Positions 59,885 to 64,000 of a DNA stretch of 64,000 bases are shown in pieces. The notes under the pieces are model-generated. The model searched no databases, was not told where the DNA came from, and saw nothing but the letters and a program-made list of their open reading frames with translations. The DNA is taken from positions 1-64,000 of the forward strand of contig NZ_JNZY01000020.1 in assembly GCF_000717655.1 (NCBI RefSeq), read 5' to 3'. The position numbers and the translations under genes are program-made. Numbering within the stretch: position 1 is the stretch's first letter; every line of letters begins with the position of its first letter. This stretch comes from Streptomyces katrae. GTDB taxonomy: Bacteria > Actinomycetota > Actinomycetes > Streptomycetales > Streptomycetaceae.

Positions 59885-62257
59885 TCAGCAAGCGCCCTGG
59901 TCCTTCCAGACGCCCCACTCACCGGTGGTGCCGGGCTCCTCGTTCTGCGTCCACCACTGGGCCTTCCAGCCGTGGCCCTTGTGCGAGACGACGTCCCCGC
60001 CGTTGTAGACGGTGCCCGCGACGTACGCCGGGTTGCTGCAGGTCCCGCCCGGCGGCGTGGTCGGGGGAGTGGTGGGAGGCGTCGTCGGGGGAGTGGTCGG
60101 CGGGGTCGTGGGCGGGGTGGTCGGCGGGATCGTCGAGCCCCCCGGCTCGACGAGCGCCGTGCCGCGTGCCAGGTCACCGGCGAGGGCATAGGTGGTGCCG
60201 GAGATGTTCACCGTCCAGTTGGAGGGCGTGGACACCGGCAGGTAGTAGTTGAACGCCAGGTCGACGGAGGCGCCGGGGGCCAGCGCCTGCCACGCCGGCA
60301 GCTTCAGCGAGACGCGCTGGAAGTCGCCCTTCAGGCCGCCGACGTTGGTGCCGGTGTGGCCGCTGCTGATCACCTTCGTACCGAAGCCGGACTGGTCGGA
60401 CGCGTTGTCCGGGGCCGAGGTCCCGTAGTCGAACCGGAACTCGGTGCCGCCGGGCAGCGTGGTCTTCGTGTTGTTGGTGATCTTGAGCTTCGGGGTGATG
60501 GGGTAGTTGGAGTCGCCCAGCTTGAACTCGGTGAACTCCGTCTTGATGTCCACGGCCTGGGCCGGCAGTGCGCTGCCCGCCTTCTTCGCGCCGTACGGCG
60601 CGGCCGCCTTGAACTTGTCGTACATCAGAGAGGTGAGCGTGTCGCCCATCTCGTACTGGCCCTTGGCGGAGTCGTACGCGTAGTCGCCCGCCAGCTCCCA
60701 GACCATCGTGCCGCCGATGCCCTTGTCCACCACGTAGTCGGCCTTGGCGGCGACGGACTGCTCGTCCTCCGTCGACAGGAAGACCTTCTTCTGGGCGTTC
60801 CACAGCCACGGCGCCACCAGGGTGGAGTCGTACTTGCGGGCGTAGGTGCCGGTCAGCGTGGTGTTCGCCGGGAAGCCGTACCTGGTGACGTAGTCGCCGA
60901 CGACGCCCTTCTCCAGGTTCTTGGCGTGCCACATCGGGTTGGAGCCCGCCGGGGACTCGGCCCCGTTGGTGTCCAGGTCGTGCCACAGGTTGTCGATGCC
61001 GACCGCGCCGTCACCGCACTTGGTCAGCCCCGCCCCGGCGGGGCAGGTGGTCGCCGGGGCCTTGCCCCACATGCCGTCCGTGCCGCCCTGCACGTTCTTG
61101 AAGCCGCGGGTGTAGTACGGCAGGCCCATGTTGATGCGGCCGGCCGGCATGGAGCCGCGGAAGTAGTGGTAGGCCCAGTCGGAGTTGAGGTAGCCGATGC
61201 CGCCGTACTGGGAGGTGGAGTAGACGCCGGCGGCGGCCAGTTCGCCGTCCTTGCCGTCGTCGAAGAGCGAGGCGTTGGGGCCGACGTACTCGTTCCACGC
61301 GCCGTGCAGGTCGTAGGACATGATGTTGACGTAGTCCAGGTACTTCTGCATCTGGAACGTCTCCATGCCCCGCAGCAGGTAGCCGGAGGAGGGGGCGGCG
61401 ACGGAGAGCAGGTAGTGCTTGCCGTCGGCGGCGCCCGCGCGGTCGAGCTTCTCGCGCAGCGACTTCATCAGTGCGGCGTAGCCCTGGACGAGCCCGGACC
61501 GGCGGGCGTTGGAGAGCTGCCAGTCCAGCGGGTTGCCCGCGTCCTTCATGGTGGTCGGGTACTCGTAGTCGATGTCGACGCCGTTGAACCCGTACTTGCG
61601 GACGAACTCGACCGAGGAGTCCGCGAACGTGTCGATGCCGGCCTGGTTGACGGAGCCGTCGGCGTTGGTGGCCATCGAGTAGAAGCCGCCCGAGGCGACG
61701 CGGTTGCCGTCGTCGCCGAAGTAGCCGCCGGTCTCGGCCCAGCCGCCGACCGAGATCAGCGTCTTCACGTTCGGGTACTGCTTCTTGAATTTGTTCAGCA
61801 GGTTGAAGTGGCCCTTGTACGGCAGGGCCGGATCCATCTCGGCGCCGGCAACACCCGGCCAGGTCATCCCGGTGGCGGCGTTGTTCGCGTTGTCCGCGCC
61901 GACCGAGATCCTGTTGTCGGCGCCCACGTGGGCGAAGGCGTAATTCAGATGGGTGACCTTGGACCACGGGACGTTGTTGGCGAGGTAGGCGGGGGTGCCG
62001 TCCTTGCCGGTCCGCCACCCGGTGAAATATCCGATGACGCGGCGCTGGTGGTCGGCGCCCATCTTCTCGCGGCCCTCGGAGTCGTAGACCGAGCAGTACG
62101 GGACGTCGACACCGGCGGTCTTGTACAGCCCGTCCGGGCGACAGCCCTCGTGGTCGGCGGCGTGCGAGACGCCGGACGAGAGCCCGCCCACCAGCAGTCC
62201 GGCGATTGCGGCGCCGGATGCCAGGAGCATCGCTCTCGTACGGGTGGGGGACGGCAT
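59885..62257 (-). CDS. Secreted GH18 chitinase with carbohydrate-binding domain
   Basis: A 790-residue protein. A Sec/Tat-style signal peptide (1-~33, [20 protein letters not shown], cleavage near SHA-AD) precedes a large GH18 barrel (~60-560). The catalytic motif is [11 protein letters not shown] with E232 as acid; the first Asp of the usual DGxDxDxE is Asn. A beta-sandwich (~575-705), a PTTP-repeat linker (~715-745) and a C-terminal ChtBD3/CBM5-12 (~745-790; [20 protein letters not shown], then WWTQNEEPG) follow. It degrades chitin outside the cell. Two DasR-like sites lie before the gene. Confidence 0.95.
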   Translation of the reverse strand: MPSPTRTRAMLLASGAAIAGLLVGGLSSGVSHAADHEGCRPDGLYKTAGVDVPYCSVYDSEGREKMGADHQRRVIGYFTGWRTGKDGTPAYLANNVPWSKVTHLNYAFAHVGADNRISVGADNANNAATGMTWPGVAGAEMDPALPYKGHFNLLNKFKKQYPNVKTLISVGGWAETGGYFGDDGNRVASGGFYSMATNADGSVNQAGIDTFADSSVEFVRKYGFNGVDIDYEYPTTMKDAGNPLDWQLSNARRSGLVQGYAALMKSLREKLDRAGAADGKHYLLSVAAPSSGYLLRGMETFQMQKYLDYVNIMSYDLHGAWNEYVGPNASLFDDGKDGELAAAGVYSTSQYGGIGYLNSDWAYHYFRGSMPAGRINMGLPYYTRGFKNVQGGTDGMWGKAPATTCPAGAGLTKCGDGAVGIDNLWHDLDTNGAESPAGSNPMWHAKNLEKGVVGDYVTRYGFPANTTLTGTYARKYDSTLVAPWLWNAQKKVFLSTEDEQSVAAKADYVVDKGIGGTMVWELAGDYAYDSAKGQYEMGDTLTSLMYDKFKAAAPYGAKKAGSALPAQAVDIKTEFTEFKLGDSNYPITPKLKITNNTKTTLPGGTEFRFDYGTSAPDNASDQSGFGTKVISSGHTGTNVGGLKGDFQRVSLKLPAWQALAPGASVDLAFNYYLPVSTPSNWTVNISGTTYALAGDLARGTALVEPGGSTIPPTTPPTTPPTTPPTTPPTTPPTTPPGGTCSNPAYVAGTVYNGGDVVSHKGHGWKAQWWTQNEEPGTTGEWGVWKDQGAC

Positions 62258-62383
62258 GGTGCCTCCTGGGGAGGGGAGGATGGCAGGACACGAAAGGGCA
62301 CAACAGGCGGAAAGTGGTGCGTGTTGGCCCGTGACGTGCGCACATCTGACGGGCTGTCTCCCGAGAGGATGAAGGGAACGTTA

Positions 62384-62421
62384 AGAGGACTAGACCACCT
62401 CGTCAATAGGTCTGTACCAAT
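62384..62421 (-). promoter_or_regulatory. Two DasR-responsive-element-like sites upstream of chitinase
   Basis: Compared with the dre consensus AGTGGTCTAGACCACT, 62384-62399 (minus strand GGTGGTCTAGTCCTCT) matches 13 of 16 and 62406-62421 (ATAGGTCTGTACCAAT on the plus strand) matches 11 of 16. They are 22 bases apart and about 130-165 bases before the chitinase start. Paired sites of this kind are known in Streptomyces chitinase promoters, where GlcNAc-6-phosphate releases DasR. Confidence 0.75.
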
Positions 62422-62536
62422 CGGCGGCGCACTTGACGGACTCCCGCGGAAGACCCCCTCTGTGACCCAGGCCACAGCTCCTCGCTCGCATGGCCGCCGA
62501 TCACCCGTGGCAAACTGGCAGGAGTACCAGTAAGCA

Positions 62537-62662
62537 GCGCACTCCGGGGTCGGTGTAATTCCGAACCGGCGGTATAGTCCGCGACCCGTCCGCAGCCAGC
62601 GGCCGGTTGACCAGGTGAAATTCCTGGACCGACGGTGAAAGTCCGGATGGGAGGCAGTGCGC
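62537..62662 (+). ncRNA. FMN riboswitch (RFN element)
   Basis: The closing helix is GCGCACT (62537-62543) with AGTGCGC (62656-62662). Inside are the conserved RFN blocks: ACCGGCGGT...AGTCCGCGACCC, GGTGAAATTCCTGGACCGAC, and GGTGAAAGTCCGGATGGGAG. FMN binding would reduce expression of the downstream rib genes. The ~170 bases from 62663 to the ribD start form the expression platform; no clear T-rich terminator is seen, so control is probably at translation initiation. Confidence 0.96.
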
Positions 62663-62832
62663 GGCGGGCCAGTCACCGGTACGCCGCCGTCGGCGGTTCA
62701 TCGGCGTATCCCCTGTGGACACGTCCGGGCGGACCGTTTTTTCGGCCTCGGCGTGCCGCGTGTGCTGAACCGCTTCATCTGTCGTATCCCGACAGGCCCC
62801 GGAGTCCGTGCCCGACGAGGCAGGAGGACCCG

Positions 62833-63975
62833 GTGGCGAACCACGCCGCGAACGCACCGCACGACGCCGTCGGCGGTGCCGACGCCGACGCGCAGGCCAT
62901 GCGCCGCGCCATCGAGCTCGCCGCCCGCGGCCTCGGCTCCACCAGCCCCAACCCGGTCGTCGGCTGTGTCGTCACGGACGCCGCGGGCACCGTCGTCGGC
63001 GAGGGCTGGCACGAGCGGGCCGGCGGCCCGCACGCCGAGGTCCACGCCCTGCGCGCGGCAGGCGAGGCAGCCCGCGGCGGCACCGCCTACGTCACCCTCG
63101 AACCCTGCAACCACACCGGTCGCACGGGGCCCTGCGCCCAGGCCCTCGCCGAGGCCGGCGTCACCCGCGTGGTCTACGCCGTCGCAGACCCGAACCCGCA
63201 GGCCAGCGGCGGCGCCGACACCCTGCGTGCTGCCGGTGTCAAGGCCGAGGGCGGGCTCCTGGAGGCCGAAGCCGCGGCGGGCAACGCCGCCTGGCTCACC
63301 TCCGTACGCCTCGGCCGCCCGCACGTGACCTGGAAGTACGCGGCCACCCTCGACGGCCGCAGCGCCGCCGCGGACGGCAGCAGCCGCTGGATCACCGGCC
63401 CGGAGTCCCGCGCCGACGTCCACCGGCTGCGCGCCGAGGCCGACGCCGTCCTCGTGGGCGGCGGCACCCTGCGCGAGGACGACCCGCACCTGGCCGTACG
63501 CGACGTCGAGGGCGCCACCCAGCCGCTGCGCGTCGCCCTCGACACCCGCGCCGGCCTCCCGCCGACCGCCCGCATCCTCGACGACGCCGCACCCACGCTG
63601 CTCGTCACCGGCGAGGACGCCGACACCCGGCACCTCCCGGGCGTCGAGCTGCTCCGCCTCCCCCTGCACGACGGCCGCATCGCCGTCCACGACCTGCTCG
63701 CGCAGCTGTACGCCCGCGGCGTGCGCTCCGTACTCCTCGAAGGCGGCCCCACCCTGGCCGGAGCCTTCCTCGAGGCCGGAGCCGTCGACCGCGTCATCGG
63801 CTACCTCGCCCCGGCCCTCCTCGGCTCCGGCCCCACCGCCCTCGCCGACGCCGGCATCACGAACATCGCCCACGCGGTACGTCTCGACATCACCGAGGCC
63901 GTCCGCGTCGGCACCGATCTCCGCATCACCGCAGTCCCCCAAGCCGCCCCCACCACCGCCCCCAAGGAGCACTGA
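62833..63975 (+). CDS. ribD: Bifunctional riboflavin deaminase/reductase
   Basis: A 380-residue enzyme for the second and third steps of riboflavin synthesis. The N-terminal deaminase domain (~20-160) has the zinc motif HAEVHAL and PCNHTGRTGPC; the C-terminal reductase (~165-375) shows VTWKYAATLDGRSAAADGSS (in part), GGGTLREDDPHL and LLEGGPTLAGAFL. GTG 62833 follows AGGAGG by five bases. It is FMN-riboswitch controlled and directly abuts the riboflavin synthase gene. Confidence 0.97.
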   Translation: MANHAANAPHDAVGGADADAQAMRRAIELAARGLGSTSPNPVVGCVVTDAAGTVVGEGWHERAGGPHAEVHALRAAGEAARGGTAYVTLEPCNHTGRTGPCAQALAEAGVTRVVYAVADPNPQASGGADTLRAAGVKAEGGLLEAEAAAGNAAWLTSVRLGRPHVTWKYAATLDGRSAAADGSSRWITGPESRADVHRLRAEADAVLVGGGTLREDDPHLAVRDVEGATQPLRVALDTRAGLPPTARILDDAAPTLLVTGEDADTRHLPGVELLRLPLHDGRIAVHDLLAQLYARGVRSVLLEGGPTLAGAFLEAGAVDRVIGYLAPALLGSGPTALADAGITNIAHAVRLDITEAVRVGTDLRITAVPQAAPTTAPKEH

Positions 63976-64000
63976 GTGTTCACCGGAATCGTCGAAGAAC
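63976..64000 (+). CDS. ribE: Riboflavin synthase alpha chain, N-terminal fragment
   Basis: A GTG at 63976, immediately after the ribD stop, opens MFTGIVEE, which is the standard start of the riboflavin synthase alpha subunit (lumazine dismutase). GGAG in the end of ribD serves as ribosome site. Only eight codons are in the window. Some nomenclatures call it ribC. Confidence 0.85.

Overview
The window is high-GC actinobacterial DNA and almost certainly comes from a Streptomyces. Codon third positions are strongly G/C, GTG starts are frequent, TTA codons are nearly absent, and the families are typical of the genus: WhiB, SCO0930-type lipoprotein, SpoIIE/STAS partner switching, DasR-like operators, and a rpe / guaB1 / chitinase / rib gene set. 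The first 19 bases are an untrimmed Nextera (Tn5 mosaic-end) adapter, so base 1 is a contig end and the first gene is cut there.

Layout. 0-3.6 kb: truncated MFS exporter, rpe, SorC-type regulator, small CarD/KOW-like protein. 3.6-8.0 kb: lipoprotein guanyl ribonuclease with its barstar-like inhibitor, truncated haemoglobin plus ABM monooxygenase, a hypothetical, and a receiver-thioredoxin-reductase fusion coupled to a UBP-type zinc finger. 8.27-32.0 kb: one long same-strand locus of 24 genes, many with overlapping start/stop codons, ending at a strong hairpin. It holds three unlike DJ-1/PfpI proteins, a benzoylformate-decarboxylase-like ThDP enzyme, four SnoaL-fold proteins, a GMC oxidase, a VOC protein, an AGE-type epimerase, GlgX, two STAS proteins, an RsbW-type kinase, a SpoIIE phosphatase, a MinD-type ATPase, an aldehyde dehydrogenase, an F420-reductase-like protein, a three-subunit molybdenum hydroxylase, an MFS carrier and a soluble cNMP-binding histidine kinase. 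32.1-35.3 kb: TMEM175-like channel, a domesticated IS701-type transposase-like protein, and XdhC, the maturation factor the molybdenum hydroxylase would need.

35.4-64 kb is mostly core-like: guaB1 with a duplicated leader, an ECF sigma factor, a LAL regulator, a LytS/LytTR system with an acetate/pyruvate-type symporter, an SCO0930-like lipoprotein, an SGNH hydrolase, an amino-acid permease and Lrp regulator apparently linked by shared operator sequences to an amidase + amino-acid 2-monooxygenase pair, WhiB, GNAT, DUF5995, an MFS/ROK pair with a perfect operator, CorA, an ECF41 sigma factor with its likely target gene and promoter, a DasR-type chitinase, and an FMN riboswitch followed by ribD and the start of riboflavin synthase.

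The 8.3-32 kb locus, with xdhC and its neighbours, is the best candidate for an undescribed system. I read it as carbonyl/sugar oxidation chemistry (2-oxo-acid or aldehyde formation, 2-oxoaldehyde handling, two aldehyde-oxidising enzymes, glycogen debranching) tied to a stress-type partner-switching module that has no sigma factor beside it. Two TTA codons (one in the reductase gene, one in the transposase-like gene coupled to xdhC) suggest bldA-dependent developmental timing. The substrate is not identifiable from sequence alone.
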